A stretch of 64,000 nt of DNA, taken from the NCBI GenBank assembly GCA_007922195.1, contig ML682007.1, forward strand, positions 19,830,998 through 19,894,997. The letters run 5' to 3'. A model generated the notes under the pieces. It saw only the letters and a program-made list of their open reading frames with translations. It had not been told where the DNA came from and did not search any database. Position numbers and translations under genes: made by a program. The stretch is from Podocnemis expansa. Lineage: Eukaryota > Chordata > Testudines > Podocnemididae. Shown piece after piece: positions 20,495 to 32,229 of this stretch (position 1 is its first letter; the number at the start of each line of letters is the position of its first letter).

Positions 20495-22310
20495 GGACTG
20501 CACTGGCTAAAGAAACTGCATATCCTTGTACTTTTTCTGTGACTGGGGGACTTTGGTCTCCAGGGATGACTGGACCCTGCTTTCAGCAGTAAGTGTGGGA
20601 GGAGAGCAGCTCCCTGGGAACCCAGGAGTTTGTGGGGCTCCCAGCTCCCCACACGCCATCTTTTAAGTTGGTGGATGTGCTCCAGGTGAGGACACATACC
20701 ACCAACCGAAGGAAGGTAGCATGGATGTCAGCCAGCACAGTAATTAATGCGGTTGCTGTCAGTTAAGTTGCTCTATGTTAGGTTATCTTTGCAGTGTAGA
20801 CAAGGCTTCAGAAGAAAAGGACAGCTTAGAAAGATGTTGGTTTCATGAAACTATTTCTAGGGAAGAGGCAGAAGCTGAACATGGAAGGAAGAGATGCAGA
20901 TAAGATCTAGAACCTAGACTGATGCTACGTAGATGGCTTAGGATTGCTCCTATGTGGAATGCTTGAGGTCAGCTATTCTTCAACAGTATTTTGAAGAAGG
21001 ACTAAGAGTTCGCTCTTAGCCTTTTGCTTACACAGGGGAGCTCTGCCTGGAAAGCAGGATGATGTTTTTATAAAGGAAATGTTCCTGGACAGCACTCTTC
21101 CTTGCAGAGGACCTGACATCTGCTGGGTGATAGAACACATTACTTGTTGCCTGACGGAAATGAGATGTTTAACTGTTTGTCAACTGTTAAATCAGCGGGA
21201 TGGAGGAAGGAGCTGTGAATATAGCAGCTTCCTCTTCTGGAGCATGGCAACAATGATAATCACCTCGCTTTCTGCGATGTTGGGAAGATTAATTCATTAA
21301 GTTTGTAACAGTCTCTGTTGGCTCAGAATGACATGTGAGTGCAGAATGTAGGCTTGTATCCCCCTATGATCTCACTAGGAGGAGAAACCTTATCTGTGTC
21401 AGTCTGTCTGCCTATCACTCTGGCTGTGGAGTAGGGGATACACTAGGGCATGAGAAGGGAGGTATAAATTGTTTCTTTGGGCCAAAGAAGTCCTGATCTC
21501 TGAGACAGAATCACTCAAAGACAGGTCAAGTGGTGGGAATTTTGGGAGCAGGGTGATTTCCTGCATGGAAGCTGTGAGAGGATGCGTCCACTGGTGCCCT
21601 CCAAGTGGACTCAAGGGGAAGTCGGCACTAATCAGTGCCAAATTATCCCTTATGTCCCAGGAAATGCATGGCTTTGCAGAGCAGCTGCTGCTACTGCTCT
21701 GGGGCCCTCTGGCTATGTGAGCTACACCCCATGTGAGATCAGAGGTAACGAGAGTGTTTGGAAGCATAGTCACTCCTGCTTAAGTTGCTTCCAGTATTGA
21801 ACTGCTCAGGAACCACAGGGGGACAGTCATGTGTCCACTTGCCAGAAAGTTGTCTGTGATGGCTTAGCATCCTCCAGCGCCTCTCCTCTGTGATCCCATC
21901 CTGTGTAAGTGTGTGACTATCCACAATGCAGTCAGTACAGAGAGTCCAGTTTGCCTTTCCTTTACACAGGATTAGGCATAACCTGGCTTGCTGTCCATCC
22001 AGGGAATTTACAATATGCACCATTTATTCTGAATCAAGGTAGTTTTTACATGCATAGGGGGAGACTTTACCTGCCTGACCAGAGCAGGAGGAGGTTTTAT
22101 GAAGCAATTAATTTCAGTGGTATTGGGTGCTTAACTTCTATAGGGGCCTTGAAAATCCCAGCCTGGGTATAATCATAATCCTTTTATTTGTACAGAACCC
22201 TGGATCTTCACATGGTTTACATGCTTTTTCTATCTAGTCTAGACAGACATCTCTTAACTGAATTGCTGAAATGAAGCCACTTTGGGGGCAGAAAGCAACA
22301 ACTGTGATTA
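20495..22310. other. No gene recognised
   Basis: A GCAGTGTAGACAAGGCTT phrase at about 20,790-20,810 looks like the right end of another GTCTACAC-type MITE whose left end I cannot place. Open frames up to 124 codons around 21.4-21.8 kb overlap on both strands and look like chance. Confidence 0.4.
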
Positions 22311-22314
22311 TAGA

Positions 22315-22500
22315 GTCATATCCTCATGGATTTTAAAGGCCTGAGGGATCATCTGCCATGTTTTGTGTAATGCAGGCCATTGAATGGCACCCAGCACTTC
22401 CTTTATGTAGCCAGCAATTTACGGACAACCTATAGGATTTTTTTTAAATTCCTTCGGCTTTGATTTAAAGACTCCAAGTGATGGAGATGTCATTTGTTCC
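22315..22500 (-). mobile_element. Old CR1-like fragment
   Basis: Phrases in order (GAGGGATCATCTGCCATG, GTAATGCAGGCCATTGAATG, TGATTTAAAGACTCCAAGTG, ATGGAGATG) follow the 3' region of a CR1 subfamily read on the reverse strand. It is highly diverged. A related stretch continues at 23.37-23.64 kb. Confidence 0.5.
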
Positions 22501-22504
22501 CTTG

Positions 22505-22526
22505 TCAAGTCAAATCAAATCAAATC
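22505..22526 (-). repeat. Orphan AAATC microsatellite
   Basis: Four AAATC-like units resemble the tail of the tRNA-SINE, but no SINE body follows. It may be a remnant tail. Confidence 0.35.
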
Positions 22527-22610
22527 CTTCTACTTATAAAATATCAAACCAATCAACCCCAGATGTCTGTTTCATTCCTCGGATGAGTAGAATGTCTTTG
22601 TCTACCGGTT

Positions 22611-22698
22611 TCATAGCAGTAGCTGTGTCAGTCTAGTTCGGCAAAATGAACAAGGGGTTTTGTGGCACTTTTAAAGATCAACAAATGTATTTGTCCAC
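22611..22698 (-). mobile_element. PLE terminal repeat fragment (head end)
   Basis: TCATAGCAGTAGCTGTGTCA, then GTCTAGTTCGGCAAAATG, then TGTGGCACTTTTAAAGATC: the outer part of the repeat in antisense. It stops before the ribozyme-like core. Confidence 0.7.
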
Positions 22699-23369
22699 CT
22701 GTTTCTCCCTGGGAATCTGGAAATCTTCATGGTTGAAGAAGAAGCTTCCCTCTAGAAATGTGATTCGGTTCCTATTCCCACAGCACCAGTGCTGCCATCT
22801 GATTTTTGACTACTCTTTGCACCACGGGGGGGGCTCCTCTTGTTGGAACACAATAGTTCAGACATCAGCTCTTGCTAAAGGAAGCAAATGTTAAAAATCA
22901 AGAAAGAGCAAAGAAAAGCTTAAAGACAGGACCTTTTCTATGTCTCTCAATGACATGTGAGCTAACTATGAAAATACTGGGACTGGCCTGAATTCCACCA
23001 AGAGGCAAGGATGTTTTCTCAAGAAAGATCTTGTATACAGAACTGTTCATCTGAAATAGATTTAGATACTACACTTTGACGAAGCTAGTCACTTAACTCT
23101 TTCGGAACTGAAATGTTCTGAGGACGGGTGAAAAAAAAAAATGGGCCAGATTTTCAGTTGGTGTAAATCAGCAAATGTCCAAGATCTGGCCTATTTACAT
23201 GTAGTATGCGACTGTCATAGTATAGCAGAAGTTAGAGAGAAGAAAGCCCCAATAGCCATCTCATTCAAATCTCCTCTCATCCTCCAGCTGGGGCCCAGGG
23301 CAGGATTTTTCCTTATCATCGGTTCTCTATTTTGCCTGATTTTAAGTGATTCCAAATATGTTTCCATTG

Positions 23370-23640
23370 AGATCTTATTTCACAACCTGCTACATAACAC
23401 TATTAGGAAGTTTCCCTGATATACAGCCTTCACTTTGATTTCTTAATTATATCCCATAGTCTTGCAGTTAATATATTCTTTCTCCTTGATGTTTACTTCT
23501 TTCCAATAATTGTGAACAGTTTCTGGCATGGTATGTTCCATAGTTGCTATTTGTTTAGCAAAACTATTGTGCCCTTAAAGTGTTGACAAGATGTTAAAAC
23601 ATGTATATGGGCCCTCTTCCCTTTTCTACCACTGTATAGC
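23370..23640 (-). mobile_element. Old CR1-like fragment
   Basis: It contains AGGAAGTTTCCCTGATATAC, CCCATAGTCTTGCAGTTAAT, and TTTACTTCTTTCCAATAAT. This order is seen in diverged CR1/L3-type 3' parts. There is no open frame. Confidence 0.4.
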
Positions 23641-23644
23641 CATT

Positions 23645-25875
23645 GATTTAATTCAGGCTCAAATACTAGTATTAAATCCATTTTTTTAATCCTTAGTCCT
23701 CAGGTAAAATTTTAAGATTGCTAAGTGATTTAGGAATCTAAGTCCATTTAAAGAGTGACATAGGTACTTACAAAACTGTTTTTCTAGAAAGTCATGGAAT
23801 TTAAGCTCCTAAATCTCATTGGTCCTTTTGAAAATGTTGCTTGTTCTGAAACACAAAATTGCACCATTTTAACTAAAGGTGTGTTTTTTAAATAAGTTCA
23901 TTTAAAGAAGTGCAAGCCCCTTTGTGGCTTAAATCAGCTATAAACCAGATTTAAATCCATTAAAGGGTGTCCATGCAGCAACTTTGTATCAGTTTAACTA
24001 AATCATCATTTAGGCCAATTTTACTTAAATTAGTGCAACTGTGTGTGTGCAAATGAGGACTTAGGAACTGTAAAGGCAAACAAACAAAAGACTGCCTCCA
24101 TGAGAATTAATTCCCAGACTTACCCTGAGCCTGGTGCATGCCAAAACATTGTAGGAGTTCAGTCTTCTGTGTGATACTCTTACAGTGTAGATGTGATCAA
24201 TAAAGCTCATAGTCACATACCTCAATATCAAGCCTCTCCACCTTGAACTGAAGATATTTCAAAATAACACTGGGTATTAAATATGTGCCCTATGTAAATG
24301 GCTGAGGCCCCTCATAAAGCATCTCCAGAGTGCGCCGTGCTTATCCCCTGGCCAGCCATGGAAAAGGGTACTAAAAAAAAAAAAATAAATCTAATTTTGC
24401 TTACTTCACAATGCATCATAGTAACATGTTGCAAAACCCCTTGAGTGTGCATGGGAACTGGAGAGCGTTGTATGTTCTGGCTGCAGTACCCTGCCATAGA
24501 AATAGGTAGCAGTAACCATGCGGTGATCTGAACAGCCAGCCCTCAAGGGATGCAGAACAGGGAAGAGATCAGCATCAGGTGTCACAGGCTGACAAGTGGC
24601 TGAATTTATAGGTCTGTTTGCACTGCTCACAGTTCCTGGAGGTTTTCAGAAAAAGAGAGAGGGAGGACATTCTCGCTAACCAAGGGGAATACAAATTGAC
24701 AGCTAAGCTCTGGAGCTTCCTACTGAGAACTTGAAATGTTTGCAGGGTATGTGAAGCTTTGTGGGTCAGATTTGTTTGGGATTTACAAATTGTTGTAACA
24801 GTCTGGGGGAACTGGCTTATGTGATTCAAGGTGGGGAAGGAGAACTGCTCTTTCTCTCTCCTCCTTTCTGGGCTGCTTTAGCCAGGGCCAGAAGGATGTG
24901 GGAAAGTTTGGTGAAAGTGAAATGGAATTTGCAGCTGAGAAGGAAACAAGCTATCAATCATCTGTGTAAAAAACATTAGTTCCATGTTGACACCATTTAC
25001 TGACACCACTGGGGCAAAGGGGGGAAGCTGCAAAAATACCTCACCCTTTTGTCTTTCTCTGTGTTATAATTTCCAATCAGCCAGTAGTTTGGACCTGAAC
25101 TTCGCACTGGGACCTGCTGTCACACAAACAAGGAATCCAACCTGTGGCTCACACAGTTCTTCAACAGCAGCCAGGGTAATAACCCACTTGACAGTTACTA
25201 CAGAGGCAGTAGAAGTGGTGTGGTGAAACAGACTTGTTTCTGGTGTTAGGTGAACACCGTAACTATTTCAGGGAAGAGGACATGAGCTGATTTTAAACAC
25301 TACTCTATCAAGCTGTCTTTTAGAGGCATGTAACTTTCTGTCCATTGCACCAGCCTCAGATCTATTGCATTCTCTTATCTAGCCGATCCCCTTTCTGTTA
25401 TGGTTTATGTAAGAATACAAGCTGTACTGTTAACAATTATGTTTACATTTAATAAAACAAGAGTAACTAACATGGTTATGATTAATTAGAAGACAATATA
25501 TAACATACAGGAAGCAGGAGATTTCCTTTTTCTTGTTCTGTTTCCCTAGACAAGCTGCTTCGTTCATGGTTTTCCATACACAAACAGCAACCATGTACAT
25601 GCTAGACTGATGTTATTTTAGGTAAAGGAAAAAACTACTACAAAAGAGGAAAAAAATAAGGTCTCCTGGAGAGAGCACTGTGTGTGCATGTGCTTTCTGA
25701 GACAGTCTGCAATGAACTGAGCACAAACTGGCTGGTGGCCTGTTAAGACATCTGACTCCTTAGCAAGGTAGGGGTGCAGTGCAAGGAAAAGAAAGGTACG
25801 GCTGTGGTAGAGCTAAAGGCAGTAGTTTAGTTCTGTTTATTTTAGGTTCTTTTATGCCACCCCCATGACCTGCTA
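23645..25875. other. No gene recognised
   Basis: About 2.2 kb of mostly unique sequence with an A-run at 24,374-24,386. No coding or RNA feature is recognised. Confidence 0.45.
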
Positions 25876-25879
25876 TAGC

Positions 25880-26090
25880 ATCTGAGCCATCTCACAGTCT
25901 AATTTTTTTTTATCCTCCCAACATCTCTGTGAAGTAGGACAGTCACGCTGTTATCAGCATTTTAAAGATGAGAAACTGAGGCAATGTGGATTTCCCGAGG
26001 TCCCATAGGACAACTGCTGCAGAACAGGGACTTGAAACTGAGTCTCACATCCTAAGCTAATGCCCTAAATGCCTGATCACCCTTCACTGC
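25880..26090 (-). repeat. MIR-like tRNA-SINE relic
   Basis: On the plus strand it reads TTTTAAAGATGAGAAACTGA, GGCAATGTGG, GATTTCCCGAGGTCCCATAG, GGACTTGAAACTGAGTCTCA. This is the order of an inverted MIR core and tRNA-like head. MIR elements are ancient amniote SINEs, so heavy decay is expected. Confidence 0.6.
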
Positions 26091-26094
26091 AGCT

Positions 26095-26735
26095 CAGATT
26101 CACAAACTCTTATGGTTCTCCCATTGACTTTGCAGTGGCAGCTGATGGCAACTACCCCCAAAGCCATGCAACCATCAGTCTAGCTACTTTGTATGTCCTG
26201 CTTTCCTCCCACTCAAGCTCTTAAAGGAGGAATAACTCATTCCACCATGACTGTCTTGAACACTAGTTCTACTTCTGTCTAACATTAGCCTAACAGACAG
26301 CATGTGGGGCGGCACATGTGTTTCTCTTCCAATCCAGTTTTCACACATTCAATTGTGTTTGTTCCAATTGTGAATTCACCTGCCATTTTCCAGTCATGCC
26401 TTTATATTTAAAATGAACAAATCCTAAATCCAGTGATGCTTGGGAGAAGCTCAGGTTAGCCACAAACATACTCATGTCTCCAATGCTTGGTGTCTAAGCC
26501 TTAAGGTTGAAGGTGGGGAGGATCATACTTCTCGGTAGTCAGAGGCATTCTTTCCTAAGGGTCAGAGGCCTTAGTGAGGTTTCACTCAGTCCTTATTCAG
26601 ACAAAACTCTTGGTTTGAAGTTAATGGACTCTGGGGAGGAGCGGGTTTTAATGCAGGCATCCATCAATATGAAAGAACAAAACTGGCCTTCTAGTATCAT
26701 GTTGACTTGACCCAAGGGTCACTGCATATGTATCT
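26095..26735. other. No recognised feature
   Basis: No gene or clear repeat. Confidence 0.4.
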
Positions 26736-26739
26736 CTTT

Positions 26740-27005
26740 GGCTACGTCTATGCTATCAGTTACTGTTGCAATTCCCAGCACACATATGCATATTCATGGC
26801 AGGTCTCATCAGCTAGCCCAAATGTATATATAGCGAAGGAGCCATGGTAGCACAGGCAGTGATGGCGGCAGCATGGCTTAGCCGTGCTAAATATAAATCC
26901 ACCTGAAACCTGTGGGTAAGTTCTCAGCATAGTTAAACTGTGCTGTTGCAGACACCACCCATGCCACTGTGGCTATGTTGCTATTTATACCCATATTAGT
27001 GGCAT
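26740..27005. mobile_element. Possible GGCTACGTCTATGC-type MITE
   Basis: It starts GGCTACGTCTATGCTATCAG, the same terminal style as the other GTCTACAC elements. The right end is not clear. The end coordinate is an estimate. Confidence 0.3.
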
Positions 27006-27009
27006 GAGA

Positions 27010-27780
27010 ATTGGTGAGTGGATGTGAACTGGAAATCATACCCCTAAGCTCAGCATGTGTGGTTGGTAGTCCACCGCTGACGATATTGTCATAATTCTCA
27101 TCCATGGTGATGCATAGGACTGTGAAGCACAGTTGGCCACACAGCAGGCACGAGAGGTCTGCATCTGTGACGTTTGATGAGGCAGCTTGAGGGTGCTTTT
27201 TGCATGCAGCCTAGAGATGATTTGATTGATCTGGATCAAACCTGTAGCAATCTGATCTTATCTGAGAACACCCATAAATCCTGTTCTGAGCTGGTAGTGC
27301 GTAGGCATAGCCTAATGGACATGACGATTGTTGTGGTGAGACGGGACTGTTGCAACATGAGAATGGTGACGTACGCAACCCCTCCAAAGCGATGACTGCT
27401 CCATTTTTGTGGAGAGGGAAGGACACAAGGGAGGGACAGGGTTGGTTTTAAATAATCTCTCTGAAGCTTTCCAGGAGAGGTCAGCAGTTCTAGTGTTTAA
27501 AGGTGTTTCTTTGCTTGTGATGCAGCAGCAGAAGAATATGTTAGATTGGTTAGAAAGCCTGGTCCAGTATCCATGTGGGACTATGGAAATGGGATTCAGC
27601 AGCTATGACCCTATACCACCAAAGCCGAGGGGGGGATTTTCCATTGACTTGAAATGGGAGAGGAGTGGTGCTCTCTAACAGTTAGATTATTGGTGATGCT
27701 ATGTCACAAGCTGTTCACAACATTCTTTTTATGTGAGACCGAGACAGAAAGACAAGTCCCTGTTAGAGCACCATGGTGGG
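27010..27780. other. No gene recognised
   Basis: Open frames of 60-90 codons lie on both strands without domains. Confidence 0.4.
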
Positions 27781-27789
27781 AGGATTAAG

Positions 27790-28075
27790 GCCCAGAAGTA
27801 CACTACAGACCTATGGCAGTCTAACTACATCCCTCGGGGGTGTGAAAAATCAGGTTATACTGAACTAACCCCCTGTGTAGACAGCGCTATGTCAACATGT
27901 GAGTTTTGCCAGCTGACATAGCTACAGCCTCTCAGGTAGATAAATTATCTATGTCGATCAGAGAGACTCTCCTGTCAGTGTAAGAACATCTTCACTAAAG
28001 TCCTACAGTGGTGCTGCATGAAAACAAGTCCTTTCTAAAGGTTCCTATGGCTGTACAGCTCTTGCTGTGTACACT
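27790..28075. mobile_element. Nonautonomous DNA transposon, old
   Basis: It contains ACACTACAGACCTATGGCAG, ACCCCCTGTGTAGACAGCG, CTATGTCAACATGTGAG then CTGACATAGCTACAGCCTCT, with internal inverted segments (TATGTCAACATG and GCTGACATAGC). It belongs to the GTCTACAC-type MITEs common in turtle-like genomes (recall). The boundaries are approximate. Confidence 0.5.
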
Positions 28076-28340
28076 CTGCTCAACAGGTGTTAATGGGCCA
28101 GTCTACCTTGAATGGGCTCTTACAACATGTTCTAACTTCTGGTGCTAAACAATCTGTTTCACCTTTCATTGAGCTGTGATGTTGAGACCTTTTCCAGACA
28201 GACTGTGTGGCTTGAAAGATTGTCCCTAGTACGCTTTTACTCACATCCGATCTGGGATTTGCAAAAAAGGATCCATGGAGCTCTACAGATGCAGATATCT
28301 GCAGAGATAAAGGGGGTCAGTGTGGATTTGCAGGTCTCCA

Positions 28341-28405
28341 CTTGTCTCGCTCACCAACAGAGTTGGTCAAATAAAAGATGTTAGCTCACCTACCTTGTCT
28401 CTTTC
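28341..28405 (+). repeat. Fragment of second fold-back family
   Basis: CTTGTCTCGCTCACCAACAG then AGTTGGTCAAATAAAAGATG and CACCTACCTTGTCTCT match the right arm of the fold-back element at 61.5 kb. Confidence 0.65.
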
Positions 28406-28409
28406 AAGA

Positions 28410-29100
28410 CTACCATAAAGGATCACTTAGAAACATCAGCTAATACAGAATGTAACAGCACTTTTTATTTAATGATACTATACATAGATAACACCTGTGC
28501 TCCAGAGAATGCACAGGTTACTAATCTTTTTCAGAGTGCAATTCAGGATTTTAATTTAAGATGTTTTTAATCTGCCCTGTTTTGGCCCTGTCTTTCTTGG
28601 AGATATTGCACATGTTCTCTTACCAATTGAGAGCAGCAGGTAAGCTGCCTTTGCATCCCAGTGGCTTGCCCTCTGCATTTGGGCCGTAGCTGAAGATCTG
28701 GCCCATGTAAGGTATGCACTCAGCTTAGAATTCCTTCAAGAAATTGTGAATGCACAATCTTCTGTGCATGAGATTACAGTTCATTACCTAGCCCATTATG
28801 GTATACCACAAGCTGAGGATGATGGCTATGGTATCGCTACTTAAGGAGAAGTTTGCTTAGCTAGTAGAGAAATTGTTTTAACTATTTCAGACAGTGCTCA
28901 GAGCTTTTCACATGAAGCAACAAGCTCAAGTATTCTACTGTATCAAAGATTTTTTTTTTTTAATGTTCTAAAGCCAAAATCTCTGATGTTTTGATCGGAC
29001 TCTAAAATAGAAATACAAATGCAGGTACAAAGATGATATTGCTTGGGTGCTGGCTACTGAGAATTATTCTGTCATGCTGTAAGGTTGGCGTCTGAGTGAT
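28410..29100. other. No recognised feature
   Basis: No gene or nameable repeat apart from a short T-run at 28,951-28,962. Confidence 0.4.
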
Positions 29101-29105
29101 TTATG

Positions 29106-29207
29106 AAAACAAACAAGGAGTACTGTGGCACTTTTAGACTAACAAATTGATTTATCACATGAGCTTTCGTGGGAGAAAATTCTACTTCATCAGATGCTTT
29201 GAAGACT
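29106..29207 (-). mobile_element. PLE terminal repeat, single arm
   Basis: AAACAAACAAGGAGTACTGT, then CACATGAGCTTTCGTGGGAG, then ATTCTACTTCATCAGATGCT. On the sense strand CTGATGA and GAAA are intact, while the stem has one change (TAGAA against TTCTC). Confidence 0.8.
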
Positions 29208-29209
29208 CC

Positions 29210-31725
29210 TTTAGAACTTGTCAGAATGGTTTATGTAACCCTTAACTTTTGAATTCCCTAGCATGTCTTTATTTTTACAGCTGTTTTCAGTGACATGTTT
29301 TTGTTTCAAATTATGCTTCGCAACCTCAACTGTAGTTAAGGGTTTTTCTTTTGGAATGCCCACACGCTTGTATTTACATTGTAATGTAGTCACAAGGCAA
29401 TAACTATAGACCAGTGATATCACTGTTCATCTGTAAAGGCTGGATGGCAAATGTACAATTCATAAAAGAAATTCATTCAGCAGTTATTCTTTAAAACATT
29501 AAAACTTATGATACACAAGAAATCAAAAGATATTGGGGCCCATATTAAGGGCCAAGCTTTTTGCAAATGACATTTAGTTAAAAGAAGATTTTATTGGTAT
29601 AATTCAGCGTATGAGAGCTGGGTCCATGAAAATGGGGTGTTTTAAAACTGACTGAAAGATACAAGTCAAAGCGTATTTGAAAGAGCTTTTGAAATAGAAC
29701 TAGCATTCAGGCTGAACAGATTGGATCCTAATCTTCAGTCTGTTGAAATCCAAAACAGCTGAGAGAGATCTATTAACATATCACACACTAATCTCCTGGA
29801 GGGCAAGAGAGAGAGGCACTTTTGCCTGACTTCTCCCACATTCCAGACAATATTCTCAGTTTTTTCTTCCCCCCTTTCCTCAATGGTTTTTAACACGAGA
29901 GTTTTGTTTCCGTAGTTCTTCTCTTCTGGGGCCTCATACTAACACTGCTGCTCACTCTGCAGAGGCTCCCGTTGAGTGGGGAGCAGTCATGAAGCACCAT
30001 TCAATGTGAGTGAGGGTGGTAAATAATAATTGTTAGTCACGCAGATGTTAGGCCTTGCCAGGGAAACCCTTCCAAAGGTTCTCTGGGACCACCCCATCAT
30101 TCATCTTTCCCAAACTCTGAAGGACAGCTAAGGGAGCCCCAGTTTCTGGTAGTCTTTCTCCAGCATCTGCCATTGGGCCAGATCCTGAGGTCCCTACTCT
30201 ATTTTTACTCGGTCCATATTCAAGCTACCCCACCTATTAACTGAAGGAGTCAGTGGTGGTGTTTTCACAGACGTTGAGAACTTGGTGTTTCCATTGAAGA
30301 TCTTGGCTGCTTAGTATATCTCTAGATTTTATCTCAGTTCAATGAATCTTGTGACTTAAGGGCTTTGGATTTGGCACCTAGGGTTTATGAAGTTTATCAT
30401 TGCTGGAAATCAGCCCCCACTTGCTTTCACATTAGCAAGGCCACAGGGATTACTGGGGCAATAAACTCATCTTTTAAAGAGTGGGAGGAACAGCAGATAG
30501 GTACGGCAGGGAAGGTTTTAACACAGTGGCTCATTGGATCTGTGTTGTTAATGTTTCGACACAGCCCCGAGTGTGAGACAGAATAATTATGCAAGATGAT
30601 AAATGGAACAACTTAGGAACACCTGTGCCAGTATAAACAGCTTGGGAAATTCCAGCTACAGAACAGACACTGTGTTTCAATACCATGGGGACTGGAGCGC
30701 TATAACTTCCTACAGATAAGCAGATGAGACTGAACCTAGGTGCTGCATGCTGATTTTGATTAGGGTTATTATCCTGCTGGAGGTAAATAATGTAAATTTA
30801 TATGTTATAAATAAATACCTCTGACCTACAGTGGGGTCAGTTCCCTGTCTCTATACAGAACTGTCGTCTGTGTAGCGATCTGACAGTATGTGGCATCTGT
30901 GCTGAGATGTATTCATAATGTTGTATAACTAAGGCTTGCTGAAAATTTCCTATCAAAACTGTTTTTGAACTGTTTTTTGACAGATAATTGGATTTGCAGC
31001 TCAACAAATTCTTTTGTGGAAAGGAGTCTCTTTTTCTGTTGCTGAAAAACCAAACCCTGAGATATTTCAATTTGGACAGGTTGTCACAGTGCCTTTGGGA
31101 CCATTTATTCAGTCGCCTCACTTCCCTCTATGGTTCAGGTTCTCTGGACAGAGCTAGACTACACCTCCCTTGATATACCATGGCCAGGGCTTTGCCTACA
31201 AGATTGGAGAACATGATGCATCATGGGAAATGGAGTCTGAGAAGGGAGCTTGGCCTATAGGAAAAAAATAGGCATACAGAGCACCCAAACTACAAATCCC
31301 ATATAGCACTGTAACAATATTTCCAAATCTGTAAACATTTTTGTTTTTCAGCTGAAATTTTATTTGTGTATGAAAGGTTTTGACATTTGAATTTTTGCCT
31401 CCAGAAATTTAGCAGAAAATGTTTTATTTTCATCAATGTTTTCAGCTGAAAATTTCACTATTTTAGCTCCAGTTCTCCCTTTTGCCTGTAAGCCAATCGG
31501 TAGTTGAGAAAAAGGAATAAAGAGAGACCCAGATGATCTTTCACAGCATGTTTTCCTTTTTGTTTCTGTTCGATTGAATAGTGCATTTCGCTGTGGTTTC
31601 TGAAGATTGACTGATTGCTTGGATACTGTGGGCCAGAGCATCAGCTGGTAACAATTGCTGTTGCCCCAAGAAACCTTGTTGCATTTAGAAAAAACACACC
31701 CTCTTCATCTTTGTGCAACTATTAT
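29210..31725. other. No gene recognised
   Basis: About 2.5 kb of mostly unique sequence. Short frames (61-94 codons) overlap on opposite strands and lack coding features. Confidence 0.45.
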
Positions 31726-31729
31726 ATAT

Positions 31730-32219
31730 CAGGGGTGGCCAAACTTATGGAACTCAATCAACTTGTGTGGCTCTTATTAAACCTTTGAGAGCCGCACTGA
31801 GCCATATTACCATATACTTTTACCTACTCCAAAATTACTAAGTTTAAAATTCATTGCACACTTTAATTTTATCATAAAAAGAGGGCAAATATTGGCCCTA
31901 CTAATGTCAGATTCTAATAATTACTTAACTTTACCATGGAAAATTAGGCCTATACAGTAAAAACTTAGCTGTTGCTTGATGTAGAAGACTGCAGATGTGT
32001 CTTTTTTTTTTTTTTTTTTTTTTTTAAATTTCCGACCATGCCGTGCTTCTCCCTCCCATCCCTGACCATGCCACTGCTTCTCCCCACCTTCCCGACCCCC
32101 TCCTGAATTCCTAGGCTGGGGCTGCTTTCCTAAATTGATTTGCTGACGTTCTTTTGGGAGCCACACTTTTTCATTCAAGAGGCGCATGTGGCTCCTGAGC
32201 CACAGTTTGGCCATCCCTG
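31730..32219 (+). mobile_element. hAT-type nonautonomous transposon, family A
   Basis: The ends are CAGGGGTGGCCAAACTTATG and CAGTTTGGCCATCCCTG, with TTATATAT (31722-31729) and ATATATAT (32220-32227) as an 8-bp target duplication with one change. A long T tract lies inside near 32,000-32,025. It is noncoding. Confidence 0.88.
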
Positions 32220-32229
32220 ATATATATAT

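Noticed and set aside
28245..28345. Second copy of the AGAGCCCTGCA MITE
   Set aside because: Only GGATTTGCA and GATATCTGCAGA phrases match; termini cannot be defined, so not listed as a feature.
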